NCBI GenBank assembly: GCA_033961575.1
Contig: CM066737.1
Span: forward strand, 44,430,771-44,494,770
Origin: Aselliscus stoliczkanus
Lineage: Eukaryota; Chordata; Mammalia; Chiroptera; Hipposideridae
Reading direction: 5' to 3'
Length of the DNA: 64,000 nucleotides
Below the pieces are notes generated by a model that had not been told where the DNA came from, ran no database searches, and saw nothing but the letters and a program-made list of their open reading frames with translations. The translations under genes and the position numbers were made by a program. Numbering within the stretch: position 1 is the stretch's first letter; each line of letters opens with the position of its first letter. Below, piece after piece: positions 33,553 through 44,108 of the stretch.

Positions 33553-34000
33553 TTTTATTTATTTTTTAAAGATTTTATTGGGGATTTGGTGGAGGGGAAC
33601 AGCGTTGGGGAATCGGGGAAGGGGAACAAACAAGTTGCTGTCTTCTTGTTCTTCAGTTTAGTTGCGGAGGATGTTGCTTCACTGTTGGTATCGTCATTAC
33701 GCTCTTCCCGGATGAGGCAGATCGGTCGCTGGCCTCTGGATGTCGCTCACCGCGGCTATTGGCAGCTCACACTTGGCTGCCAGCCGCTCACGCTGGCTGC
33801 GGGCCACTCACTGTAGCCTATGGCAGCCCACTGCAGCAGGGGCTGCAGCCCACACCATCACCGGGGCTCGCACAGCCCAGCTCCAGGTGGAGCTGTTGTT
33901 AGCTGTAGAGGGCAGTGTCACTGGCCCTCATGTGGGATCCGAACCGGGGCCGCTGGCATCCCAAAACCAGCGCTTAACCAATGCGCCACTCGGCCGGCCC
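33553..34000 (-). mobile_element. Long SINE, young-looking subtype
   Basis: Perfect 14-bp TSD TGTCGTTAATTTTT at 33539-33552 and 34001-34014. Nearly identical to the copy at 51136-51576, including the shared short forms GTTGTTAGCTGTAGAGG and CATGTGGGATCC, and a near-consensus head. Both look recent. Confidence 0.9.
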
Positions 34001-34477
34001 TGTCGTTAATTTTTAACAGCTTCAACACAACGTGCCTTGGAGAAGGCCTGTTGGGATTGAGGTAATTAGCTGTTCTAATTGCTTCTTGGGTTTGAGAATC
34101 CAGTTCTTTCCACAAGTTTGGGAAGTTCTCATTGACTATTTGGTTGAATACACTCTCTGTTCCGTTGTCCCTTTCTTTTCTTTTTGTTATGCCCATTATT
34201 CTTATATTGCTCTTTCTGATGGATCAGAAAATCCTTGTAGAGCTCTTCATTTCTTTTAATTCTCAAGTCTCTCTCTTCTTTGACCTGTGTCATTTACAGA
34301 TTTCTACCTTTTTATTTATTTACTTTTTACAACACAGAGAAATAGTTATACTTTTTACCCCTCAAAGTGACAACTCCCCTCCCCCAATCCACCGCCCCAC
34401 TCAACCCCCCATATCATACATATGTATTATAATTTCCTTGACTCCACTCCTACACTGAACTCCACATCCTGTTACTA

Positions 34478-34501
34478 TATATATATATATATATATATAT
34501 A
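34478..34501. repeat. (TA)n in L1 3'UTR
   Basis: A short TA array between GTTAC and CATTCAATCA, at the same 3'UTR position where other L1 copies in the window carry TA expansions. Confidence 0.9.
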
Positions 34502-34959
34502 CATTCAATCATGGTTAACATACAATATTATACAACATCAGCTTCAGGTGTACAGTGCAGTGATCAAGCCTCTACCCCATCCTTGAAGTGGTCTCCCCAA
34601 CAAGACATGCAGCCATCTGACACCCTACAAAATATTCACAACATTATTAATTATATTCCCAGAACTGCCTTTCATATCCCTGTGACAATAATATAGTTAC
34701 CCATTTATGCCATCTAATCCCTTCCCCTTCTCCCTCATCCCCACCCCCTCCCAGCTAGCTACCATCAGTTTTTCCTCTATATCTGCTTGATACGATTTCA
34801 ATCTTCTTAAATTTACTGACACTTGGTTTGTGGGTTAACATGTGGTCTATCTTGGAAAATCTTCCATGTGCACCTGAGGAGAATGTATATTCTGTTGCTT
34901 TGGGGTGAAATGATCTAAAAATATCAATTAAATCCAGCTGGTCTAAATTATTATTTAAG

Positions 34960-35094
34960 AGGGCTGGGCAAGTGGCTGAGTTAGTTAAGAGCTCATTCAA
35001 GAGTGTGAGCTGAGCTCTGGACAACAGCAGTTCAATGCCCAGCCTAAGCTGAGCTGCTGCTGAGCTGCCAACAGGTGGCAGGATGGCTCAGCTA

Positions 35095-35153
<59 letters not shown>
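34960..35153 (+). mobile_element. Medium SINE with (AAAT)n tail
   Basis: Head GGCTGGGCAAGTGGCTGAG, then CTGAGCTGCCAACAGGTGGC and AGGATGGCTCAGC followed by a 60-bp (TAAA)n tail. This subtype ends after the first tRNA unit plus the start of the second. Weak TSD TATTATTTAAG / GTATCATTTAC. Confidence 0.75.
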
Positions 35154-35597
35154 AGTATCATTTACAACCACTCTTTTCGTGTTGATTTTCTGTCTGGAGG
35201 ATCCGTTCATTGGTGACAACGGGGTGTTGAAGTTCCTTCCTGTAATAGTGTTATGTTGATCTCCATCTTTATGTCTGCTAAAAATCTGTTTTATATATTT
35301 AGGAGCTCCTATGTTGGGTGCATAGATGTTTACTAGGGTTACGTCCTCTTGTTCAATCAATCCCGTTATTATTATGTAGTGCCCTTCTTTGTCTTACATT
35401 GTAGTCTTCATTTTTAAAGTCCATTTTGTTCAAAATAAGTATTGCTACTCCACCTTTTTTTTCTCATTTCCATTTGCATGAAACATCTTATTCCATCCCT
35501 TTACTTTCAATCTGTGCTTGTCTTTTGATCTGAGATGAGTCTCTTGTAAACACCATATAGATGGGTCCTTTTTTCTTATCCTCTCAGCCACTCTTTG

Positions 35598-35764
35598 TTT
35601 TGTTTTTTTTTTTGTCTTTTTCTTTTGTTTTTAAGCTGAGCCATCCTGCCACCTATTCACAGCTCAATGACATCTCAACTTGGGCTGGCATCAAACTGCT
35701 GTTGCTCAGAACTTAGCTCGCACTCTTGAGCAAGCTCTTAACCAATTGAGCCACTCAGCTGGCC
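35598..35764 (-). mobile_element. Medium SINE in half-L1 copy B
   Basis: Complement of the medium subtype: AAGCTGAGCCATCCTGCCAC at the tail side and GAGCCACTCAGCTGGCCCC at the head. L1 endonuclease sequence continues on both sides. Confidence 0.8.
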
Positions 35765-36127
35765 CCTCTCTCTGTCTTTTGTTTGGAACATATAGCCCAT
35801 TCACATTTAAAGTGATTATTGATAAGTGCATTTCTATTGCCATTTTATTATTTGTATTCCTGGTCTTCCTAGGTTAGCTTGTTTTCCCCTTTCTTCTGTT
35901 AAAAAAAGCCCTTTTAACATTTCTTGCAATGCTGCCTTGGTGGTAATGTACTCCTTAAGCTTATTCTTTTCTGAGAAACTCTTTATCTCTCCTTCAATTT
36001 TAAGTGATAGCTGTGATGGGTAGAGCAATCTTGGTTGTAGGCCTTTATTTTGTGTCACTTTGAATATCTCCCGCCAGTCCCTTCTGGCCTGCAGTGTCTC
36101 TGTAGACAAGTCAGCTGTTAGTCTAAC

Positions 36128-36413
36128 AGGAGTTCCTTTGTATGTAACCTGCTGTCTTTCTCTTGCTGCTTTTAGGATTCTGTCTTTGTCTTTAACCTTT
36201 GCCATTTTAACTATGATGTGTCTTGGTGTGGACCTTTTTGGGTTCAGCTTGTTTGGAACTCTCTGCACACAGGAGTTCCTTTGTATGTAACCTGCTGTCT
36301 TTCTCTTGCTGCTTTTAGGATTCTGTCTTTGTCTTTAACCTTTGCCATTTTAACTATGATGTGTCTTGGTGTGGACCTTTTTGGGTTCAGCTTGTTTGGA
36401 ACTCTCTGCACTT
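36128..36413. repeat. 143-bp near-perfect tandem duplication in L1 ORF1
   Basis: Two adjacent units, 36128-36270 and 36271-36413, each starting AGGAGTTCCTTTGTATGTAA, with no visible difference apart from the junction. 143 is not a multiple of 3, so ORF1 is frameshifted. Confidence 0.95.
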
Positions 36414-36520
36414 CCTAGGTCTATATGTCGATTTCCTTCACCAGGGTAGGGAAGTTTTCAGGCATTATTTTTACAAATACATTCTCAATTCCTTGCTTCT
36501 TCTCTTCTCCTTCTGGTATT

Positions 36521-36637
36521 ATTATTATTATTTTTTTTTTTTGAGGGAAGTGTCACTGGCCCTCATATGTGGGACCGAACTGGGGCCACTGGCTTCCCAA
36601 CCTAGTGCTTAACCACCGCACCACTCGGCCTGCCCTT
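36521..36637 (-). mobile_element. Short SINE in half-L1 copy B ORF1
   Basis: Perfect TSD CCTTCTGGTATT at 36509-36520 and 36638-36649. The tail side is (ATT)n. Confidence 0.9.
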
Positions 36638-38134
36638 CCTTCTGGTATTCTTATGATTTTTTTTGTTGTTGCTCTTCATGTTGTCCCACAGGTCTCTTAA
36701 ACTATTTTCATTCTTTTTTTATTTTTGTTGTTCCAACTGGGTGATTTCTGCTGCTTTGCCTTCTAAATCACTGATCCGATCCTCTGCTTCATCTAATCTA
36801 CTGACGATTCCTTCGAGTGTGTTCTTCATTCAGTTGTTGTATTCTTTAGTTCTAACTGGTTGTTTTTCATGATTTCTCTATCCTTCCTTATGTCCTCACT
36901 AAGTTCATTAAACATTCTTATCATCAGTGTTCTAAACCCTGTCTCTAAAAGGTTGGATCCCTCTGTTTCATATAGTGACATTTCTAGAGGTTTCTTCTGA
37001 TCTTTTTCTTGGGACATGTTTATTTGTTTCCTCATTCTGGCTGTCCCTCTGGGTTTGCTTTGATGTATTAAATAGATCACTAGGAAAGCCCCAGTTGGAT
37101 CACACAAGCAGACAACTCACGGGCCAACACTCCCAAGAAAACTCCCAGTCTCAGCTTGTCCCAGTGAGCTGCTTGCAGATCAGGCCGAGCAGCCTGACAG
37201 CCAATCATCAGCCTGGCAACTCTGCATGTGCAGTGCAGAGCGCGGGGACCCAACGCAGCTTGCACACTCCCATATCTCAATGAACAGTCTGTTGGAGACA
37301 GAGTGTTCCTGCCAGGCATTTCCCTGGCTATGTTGCACAAGTCGTTGGGAGGGTGGGGTTCCAAGGCAGCATGCATGCAAACACACACTCCTGCGCCAAT
37401 TCCACCAGACCAATGAGGTCCCTGGACCTGACCCTCTGTGGGAGGGCCCAGCCCTGACAAAATGGCGCTCTCCTGTACACTACTTGTGTCCAAGCTACAC
37501 ACCAGGGGCACAGTGATCCCAAAACCTTCAGCTCCTATGCCAAAGGCACCCAGTTCAGTCCATTCCCGCAGGCTCCTGGGCCATGCTCACAGAGCTACTC
37601 CTTCCACCCGGGACCAGGTGAGTGCTCACCAGAGAGCGAGTCCATGTGCCAGCTCCACTGGTTCTCTAGCCATCCTCAGCCTCACTGAGTTGAGCAGAGA
37701 GTCCTCACTAAATTCTACTGCCCGCTATCATAGAATTCCTCATCCTGGCAAAGTAACTCTGGGCTGGTGAGCTTGGTGTGCGTCCGGAGGGTCTCTCCCC
37801 CAACTGGAGAAGACTCCCCACAGCTGAGGTGTCCCTCATGGGGTTAGCACTCTCTCGTCTCCGCCCCTCCTACCAGACTCGACATGGCCTCTTCTTTAAG
37901 TTCTTCGTTTAGAGGTTCTGTTCATCTAGTGTTCCGGGACTTCCAAGGTTGAATGTTGTATATGTTATTTGCACATTGGTGTGATCCCAGGAAGCAGTTT
38001 TCAGTGTCTGTTTATTCCACCATCTTACCAGAAGTTCACAGATTTCTATCTTTGATGTTCCTGATTCTTTCCTCCATCTGGTCAGCTCTGCTACCTAAGA
38101 TGGCTATTTCATTCTTCATTTCTTTTATTGAGTT

Positions 38135-38497
38135 TTTTAAAAAATACATTTAATAGGAGAATTCGGAAGGGAACAGCATTGGGGAATTGGGGAAGTGGAA
38201 CATTGTGTTTTCTAGGACCCATCAGCTCCAAGTCAAGTTGTTGTCCTTCAGTCTTAGTTGTGGAGGGTGCAAGCTCAGCTCCAAGTCCAGTTGCCTCTTT
38301 TAATTTAATTTCGGGGGGGCACAGCCCACCATCCCATGGGAGTGTTGAATTGGCAACCTTACTGTCAAGAGCATGTGCTCTCACCAGCTCAGTGGCAGCT
38401 CAGCTCAGGCACAGCTCACTGGCCCATGTGGGACTCGAACCAGTGGCCCTGTTGCTCAGAGCATGTGCACTAAACCAAGTGAGCCATTCAGCTGGCC
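38135..38497 (-). mobile_element. Rhin-1-like SINE
   Basis: TSD CTTTTATTG(A/T)GTT at 38122-38134 and 38498-38510. Shares the body CAAGTCAAGTTGTTG and GGTGCAAGCTCAGCTCC with 32708-33261, but its tail resembles the T+ family (GGGGAATTGGGGAAG), so it looks intermediate. Confidence 0.75.
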
Positions 38498-38699
38498 CTT
38501 TTATTGTGTTCTTAATCTCCAGAAATTCTACTTGGTTCTTTTTTAAATTTTCAATCTCTTTGGTAAAATGTTCACTTTGTTCTTTGATTGTGTTTATTAA
38601 TTCATTGAACTGCCTATCTGCATTTTCTTGCATCTCTTTGAGATTTTCAGAACTGCAGTCTTGAGTTCTTTGTCATTTAAGTCACATATTTCCATGTCT

Positions 38700-39835
38700 T
38701 TAAGTTCATTTTCTGGAGGCTTTTCTTTTTCTTTCTGAGCTGCCTTGTTACCTTAGTTATTCATCGCAATTAATGAATTATTATTTATCTTCCTAGGCAT
38801 CTACAGGAGTGAGTTCTGCAACAGGTTGGTAGGAAGAGGTCTTTCTTTTGCTTTCCATTAGGTGTTGGTAGAATATTTTATTTTCTCTCCTACTGCAGCC
38901 TTTTAGTGTCTCTCACGCTGTAGTGTTGTCTTTTCTCTGCACTGTTCTGGCTTCTCATGTGATGGAGGGGTTCCCTGGAAGATGGGCTTCTCCTCTGTGA
39001 GCAGGTTGCCTGGTTCTCAGGGCAGCACCTCTGTAGGGGGATGTGGAGAGTTTCTTAAGTTCTGAAGCTCTCCTGCACCAGATTCAGGGCCTGTGTGTTT
39101 CAGCGGCTCTGGTTACCCCTGCAGGGATCTGCTCCGATGGGTGGTGGCAGGGGCAATATGGGTTGTGAGAGGTGGTTCTGAGCAATGGTGGCAGCCGCCA
39201 GCACAGCCAGTTCTGCACCCAAGGCTTTCTCCCCTTCACTGGGTCTAGTTGGGCTGAGTGTTCATGGCTGCGGGCTACAGTTCTCAAATATTCTGCAACT
39301 ATTATGTTATTTTGATCTGACACTGCTACTGTTCAGCTTCTAGCACTGAGCAGGTGGAGGTGAGGCGAGCTCTGGGAGGGTGGGGAGGGGGCAGCTAGGC
39401 TCCGTGCCTATGCTTGCTGTCCTCTGCATGGCAGTGAGGGCTTAAACCACCGATTTCACCCTTCTTCCCTCAGTCTGTGCTCTGATGCCTCTGTCATGAG
39501 CATTGGGTTCAGCTGTGTTGTATGCTGATCTCTCAGGCAGGACTGTGGGCCATAATGGGATCGCTAGGAGTCCGAATTCTTCCCTCTCCCACAACTGAGG
39601 TAGTTTCGGAATGCAGGGAGCTGTGGTCTATGTCCTGCGCCCAGGTGGCTCGGGTCTCCACTCTTCCTACTTCCCTCCTCCCCCATTCACCAAATTTGCC
39701 CACCTTTAGACGATTTTAGTTGTGTGCCTCTTAGTCTTGCCTGTCAGCTGTGCAGGGAGTCCTGCACAGTTGTTCAATTTGTTGTAAATTCCTGGGGAGA
39801 TTTCAAGAGACTCACTTCATGCTGCTATTTCTATG
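38700..39835 (-). promoter_or_regulatory. 5'UTR of the full-length L1
   Basis: GC-richer sequence upstream of ORF1, ending TTCATGCTGCTATTTCTATG. It has the composition of an L1 internal promoter but is diverged. Short frames inside it are not genes. Confidence 0.55.
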
Positions 39836-39974
39836 ATGTGATCCCATTTATATAATTTACAAAGTGATCTGCCAATTAGTCCATCATCCATCTGGCACTA
39901 TACGTAGTTACTACAATATTATTGTCTGTATTTCCTATGCTTTATATCCCCACAACTATTGATAACTACCAATT

Positions 39975-40419
39975 TTTTAAAAAAGATTTTATTGGGGAAT
40001 TGGGCGAGGAGAACAGCATTGGGGAATCGGGGAAGGGAAACAGACAAATTGCTGTCTTTTTGTTCTTCAGTCTAGTTGCGGAGGACGCTTGCTTCACTGG
40101 CCCATGTTGGTATCGTCATTGCGTTCTTCCCGGATGAGGCAGATTGGTCGCCGGCCTCTGGATGGTCCCTCATCAGGGCTATTGGCAGCTCACACAGGCT
40201 GCCAGCCATTCACGCTGGCTGCCGGCCACTCACTGTAGACTATGGCACCCACTGCAGCAGGGCCTGAAGCCTACACCGTGGCCCGGGCTTGCAGCCCAGC
40301 TCCAGGTGGAACTGTTGTTAGCTGTAGAGGGCAGTGTCACTGGCCCTCACATGTGGGATCCGAACCAGGGCCGCTGGCATACCAAACCAGCTCTTAACGA
40401 ATGTGCCACTCAGCTGGCC
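39975..40419 (-). mobile_element. Long SINE abutting an L1 5' half
   Basis: A complete long subtype with head complement CCACTCAGCTGGCCC at the right end. No TSD was found on its two sides. The right flank is L1 endonuclease sequence and the left flank is old L1 3'UTR. Confidence 0.8.
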
Positions 40420-40448
40420 CACAGCTTTTGTTTTAAAGTCTATTTTAT

Positions 40449-40558
40449 AGGTTTTTTTTTTTTTGAGGGCAGTGTCACTGGCCCTCATATGTGGGACCCG
40501 AACCGTGGCTGCTGGCTTCCCAAGCCAGTGCTTAACCACCGCACCACTAGGCCGGCCC
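40449..40558 (-). mobile_element. Short SINE
   Basis: TSD TAAAGTCTATTTTA at about 40434-40447 and 40559-40572. The head complement is GGCCGGCCC. The same 14-mer recurs a third time just right, at about 40578. Confidence 0.9.
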
Positions 40559-40833
40559 TAAAGTCTATTTTAAACCAAAGTCTATTTTATCTATAAGTAT
40601 TGCTAAGTATTGCTACCACAGCTTTTTTTTTCATTCCCATTTTCATGAAATATCTTTCCCCCTTTCCTTTACGTTCAGCTTCTGTGTGTCTTTTGATCTG
40701 AAGTGAGTTGCTTGTAGGCAGCATATGTATGGGTCTTGTTTTCTTATCCATTCAGCCACCGTAATTTTGATTGGATCATGTAATCCATTTGTATTGAAAG
40801 TAATTGTTGATAAATATGTAGTTACTGGCATAT

Positions 40834-40839
40834 ATATAC

Positions 40840-40880
<41 letters not shown>
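40834..40880. repeat. (TA)n with TACA/TATG interruptions
   Basis: About 45 bp of TA array between L1 ORF2 text and the following SINE. Confidence 0.9.
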
Positions 40881-40883
<3 letters not shown>

Positions 40884-40885
<2 letters not shown>

Positions 40886-41062
40886 AAATTTTTAAAACTT
40901 TATTGGGATATAGTGTATCTTTTCCAGGACCCATAAGTTCCAAGTCAAGTCATCTTCAATCTAGTTGTGGAGGGTGCAGCTCACCGGCCCATGTAGAAAT
41001 CGAAATGGCAACCTTGGTGTTATGAATGCCATGCTCTAACCAACTGAGTCAACCAGCAGCCC
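40884..41062 (-). mobile_element. Short Rhin-1-like SINE
   Basis: The tail side AAACTTTATTGGGATATAG and CCAGGACCCATAAGTTCCAA match the 3' end of 32708-33261. Only one tRNA-like unit is kept (AACCAACTGAGTCAACCAGC on the + strand). Confidence 0.65.
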
Positions 41063-41119
41063 TTATTTATATTTTTGATATATTTTTTTTTGGTCTTAAA
41101 GGAGTCCGTCTAACATTCC

Positions 41120-41950
41120 ATTAGTTTGGTGGTGAGGAACTCCTTTAGCTCTTTCTTGTCTGGGAAACTTTATCTGTCCTTCAATTCTAAATGATAATTT
41201 TTCTGGGCAATCTTGGTTGTAGGTCCTTCCTTTCACTTTCAATATTTCCTGCCAGTGCCTTCTGGCCTGCAAAGTTTCTGTTGAGTAATCAGTAGACAGT
41301 CTTATGTGGGGTCCCTTATAGGTAACTCATTGCTTTTCTCTTGCTGCTTTTAAGATTATCTCTTTGTCTTTAACCTTTGGCATTTTAATTATGATGTGTC
41401 TTGGCATGGGACTCTTTGGGTTTATTGTGTTTGGGACTCTCTGCTCTTCTTGGGCTTGTATATCTATTTCCTTTGCCAGGTTAGGGAAGTTTTCCACCAT
41501 TATTTCATCGAATAGGTGTTCAATCTCTTGCTCGCTCTCTTCTCCTTCTGGTACCCCTATGATGAGAATGTTGGTATGTTTGATGTTGTCCCAGAGGCCC
41601 CTTAAACACTCCTCATGTTTTTGGATCCTTTTGTCTTTTTGTTGTCTGGATTGGGCGTTTTCTCCTACCTTATGTTCTAAATCACTGATTTGATTCTCTG
41701 CTTCATCTACTCTACAGTTGATTCCCTCTAATGCATTCTTTATTTCAATTATTGTATTCTTTGTTTCTGATTGGTTCTTTTTTATGTTTTTTATCTCGAT
41801 TTTTATGTTTCCTATCTCTTTGTTGAAATTCTCCCTGAGATCATTGAGCATCCTTATAACCAGTGTTTGGAACTCTGCATCTGGTAGATTGTTTGTCTCC
41901 ATTTTGGTTTGTTCTTTTTCTGGAGCTTTGTTCTGTTCTTTTATTTGGGA
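41120..41950 (-). pseudogene. L1 ORF1 of copy C, broken
   Basis: The frame 41327-41902 carries METNNLPDAEF, a long coiled coil (GNIKIEIKNIKKNQSETKN, CRVDEAENQISDLEHKV) and the RRM start (LIIGVPEGEESEQEIEHLF, MPRHIIIKMPKVKDKEIILK). It ends at a stop after AAREKQ, where related copies continue into the C-terminal domain, which is readable in other frames to about 41120. Confidence 0.75.
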
Positions 41951-44053
41951 AACATTTCTTTGTCTCCCTGTTTTGGATGCCTCCCTGTGTTTGTTTCTAT
42001 GTATTAGGCAGACTCACGGTTTTAGTAGAATGGTCTTATGTAGTAGGTGTGCTGTGGGATCCAGTGGTGCATTCTCCCTAGTCACCAGAGCCAGGTGCTC
42101 CAGGTGTGTCCCTTATATGGGTTGTGTGTACCCTCTTATTGTAGTTGAGACTTGATTGCTGTTTGCATGTCAATGTCAGGGATTGAGCCTCATTCTGAGT
42201 GGTTGTGAGGACTATCTGTGACTACAGTGGAGGAACTGTTGCACAGAGACTGACCCTACAGAGCAAGATTTGCTTTATCAGGGCTCTGGTGCCTACCTAG
42301 TCTGCCCTTTGGGTGTGTTGGCCTTGGATGTGTTGAGGTGATGCTCTGGCCTAGTCTGATGCTGGCCACTGGGCCTGCCAGGCCTGGAATCTCTTGGGAA
42401 GGGACCTGCTGTAGGCCAAGTTCAATAACAGTCTATGCCCTGCTCAGGGCCACCTGCCATGAGCCACAAGCAATCCAGAGATGGCCACCACCCATGCTGT
42501 GCTTGGAGATGCCTTGAGAGGCCAAGCCACTAACCAAGGCCAGCTGTTGCAAGTGCCAGGCTTAGGGCTGTTTAGCCAGAGGTATGGGTCATGCCAAAGC
42601 CAGATGCTGCTTGTTTGGGTTTTATGAGTCTTTGATGGATTTTAGGACAGTCTGTAGCATGAATCAAGGCTGGCCATTTATATGGAAAGGCTACTGGACG
42701 TGGCTTGGGTGTATCCAAAAGTTGGGTGGGGTGGGGTCTCAGTGAATCACGAGGGCATGGCAGATGAAAGGTGATAGGCAGTTTGATGGAGACTTTGGTA
42801 TGTCAGCTGCCTGCATCTGCATGCCAGGAATGGGTAGGGCTAAACAAAGAAACAATGCCTTCCACCAGCTCCTCTGTTCAGGAAAAAGCTGCCCCCTACT
42901 CCTGGCCCTGAAGCCAGACAATTAGTTTCTTCCTGTATGTCCTTGGTGTCTTTCCAGGGGCTGCCCCAGTGCTAAAGCTCAGAGCAAGTGAGTCCATCAG
43001 TGTGTCAGTCCGTGTATGGTCTCTTTAAGAGGGGCAACTTGGAGTGCATCCACCCTCCGTCTAATTCAGCCACAATCTCTGCTGTTTTTCATGGCCAGAA
43101 GTTATAGGGCCTTGTCTCCCCAGCACTGAAACCCTGGGATGGGGAGGGGCTAGGACACCTCACTCCTCCAGGGATACCTCTGCAGCCGAGATATGCCTCC
43201 CGATTTGTAATCATCACACACTGGTGTAGGCCCAGCCTGTTCCACATCTCTGCCCCTCCTAATAGTCTCAAGGTGGCTTTTTCTGTATATCCTTAGTTGT
43301 AGGGCTTTAATTCAGCTAGACTTCAGCGATTCTCAATAATGGTATGTTTTGTGGTTTAGTTGTAACTGATATGGTCCTGAGAAGAGGTGAGCACAGCATT
43401 TACCTATTTTGCCATTTTCACCTATTCTATTCTTTACATTCCACATATTAATGAAGTTATATGTCTAAAGACAAATGAAGCATTTGTCTTTCTCAGTCTG
43501 ACTTATTTAACTTAGCATAATATCTTCTAGGTCTATCCCTATTATTGCAAATGGTAAGATTTCACTCTTTTTTATGACTGAGTAATTCTACATTGTATAT
43601 ATGCACCACAATTTCTTTGTCCAATTATCTATTGATGGGCATTTCTCTTATTTCCATATCTTGGCTATTGTGAATTGAGGTACGTGAACATAGGGGTGCA
43701 TATATCTGTTTCAATTAGTGTTTTCAATTTCTTCAGGTAAATACCCAGAAGTAGAATTTCTGGGTCAAAAGGTAGTTCTATTTCTATTTTTTGAGGAACC
43801 TCCATACTGTTTTCCGTAGTGGTTGCACCAATTTGCAATCCCACTAATAGTACACGAGAGTGCCCTTTTCTCCCCATCCTTGCCAACACTTGTTTGTTGA
43901 TTTATTGATGATAGCCATTCTGACAGGTTTGAGGTGAAATCTCACTGTGGTTTTTATTTGCATTTCTCTGATGATTAGTGATGTTGAGTATGTTTTCATA
44001 TGTCTATTGGTCATCTGTATGTCCTCTTTGGAAAGAAATGGCTATTTAGGTCC

Positions 44054-44072
44054 TTCAAAGGTTTTTTTATAT

Positions 44073-44107
<35 letters not shown>
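44054..44107 (+). repeat. (TTTA)n microsatellite
   Basis: About ten tandem ATTT units at the right edge of the oldest L1 fragment. Confidence 0.95.

Positions 44108-44108
<1 letters not shown>

Larger units (their letters stand above)
35890..37035 (-). pseudogene. L1 ORF1 of half-L1 copy B, frameshifted
   Basis: The start (MRKQINMSQ) is at 37035. Coiled coil (LMIRMFNELSEDIRKDREI), then RRM and C-terminal domain (TPRHIIVKMAKVKDKDRILK, RLTADLSTETLQARRDWREI). A SINE at 36521-36637 and a 143-bp tandem duplication at 36128-36413 break the frame. The C-terminal end also lacks the stop seen in copy A and reads on for about 20 codons. Closely related to ORF1 of copy A. Confidence 0.8.
34312..38037 (-). 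mobile_element. Internally deleted L1 (half-L1), copy B
   Basis: TSD ACAGATTTCTA(C/T)CTTT at 34296-34311 and 38038-38053, unrelated to the TSD of copy A. Same architecture: 5'UTR about 37036-38034, ORF1 about 35890-37035, endonuclease segment to about 34800, then 3'UTR 34318-34785. The fusion reads AGCAGATATAGAGGAAAAAC on the minus strand at the same point as in copy A. It carries three SINEs and a 143-bp tandem duplication. It lies in ORF1 of the full-length L1. Confidence 0.85.
33262..38700 (-). pseudogene. L1 ORF1 of the full-length L1, split and decayed
   Basis: ORF1 C-terminal text at 33262-33552 and 34015-34311 (NYLNPNRPSPRHVVLKLLKI, ERDNGTESVFNQIVNENFPN). The N-terminal coiled-coil text continues on the far side of copy B at 38510-38640 (DRQFNELINTIKEQSEHFTK). 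It is interrupted by the SINEs at 33553 and 38135 and by half-L1 copy B. The sequence is clearly more diverged than ORF1 of copies A and B. Confidence 0.75.
24164..39835 (-). mobile_element. Full-length L1, interrupted by two L1s and five SINEs
   Basis: Minus strand, from 3'UTR (TTTATTGGGGTGACAATTGT at 24170) through ORF2, ORF1 and a 5'UTR ending near 39835. Removing the insertions at 27248-30754, 30800-31181, 32006-32120, 32708-33271, 33553-34014, 34312-38053 and 38135-38510 leaves about 6.5 kb, the usual length of a complete mammalian L1. Each insertion is bounded by a readable TSD that restores L1 sequence when collapsed. Many frameshifts and stops show it is long inactive. Confidence 0.8.
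40420..43430 (-). mobile_element. L1 5' half (5'UTR, ORF1, start of ORF2), copy C
   Basis: From the right: 5'UTR about 41950-43430 ending with the same GCCATTTT terminus as copies A and B, ORF1 about 41120-41950, then the N-terminal part of ORF2 to 40420, where it stops at the SINE. It has no 3'UTR of its own unless the SINE tail served as its 3' end. More diverged than A and B. Confidence 0.7.
23545..44060 (-). mobile_element. Oldest L1 of the nested tower, in three visible pieces
   Basis: Minus-strand L1 3'UTR begins at 23545-23620 (TTTCAGGGGTACAGCATAGT). It resumes at 39847-39974 (TTACAAAGTGATCTGCC, then CCATCATCCATCTGGC) and again at 43437-44060 as the end of ORF2 (TTTATGACTGAGTAATTCTA, CATTTCTCTGATGATTAGTG). 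The order is right for one L1 interrupted twice: by the full-length L1 at 24164-39835, and by a SINE plus an L1 5' half at 39975-43430. About 100 bp of 3'UTR is missing at the second break. It is the most diverged layer of the tower. Confidence 0.65.

Noticed and set aside
23545..44060. Endogenous retrovirus or LTR element
   Set aside because: No paired LTRs, primer-binding site, or gag/pol/env-like frames. The reverse-transcriptase text is L1 type.
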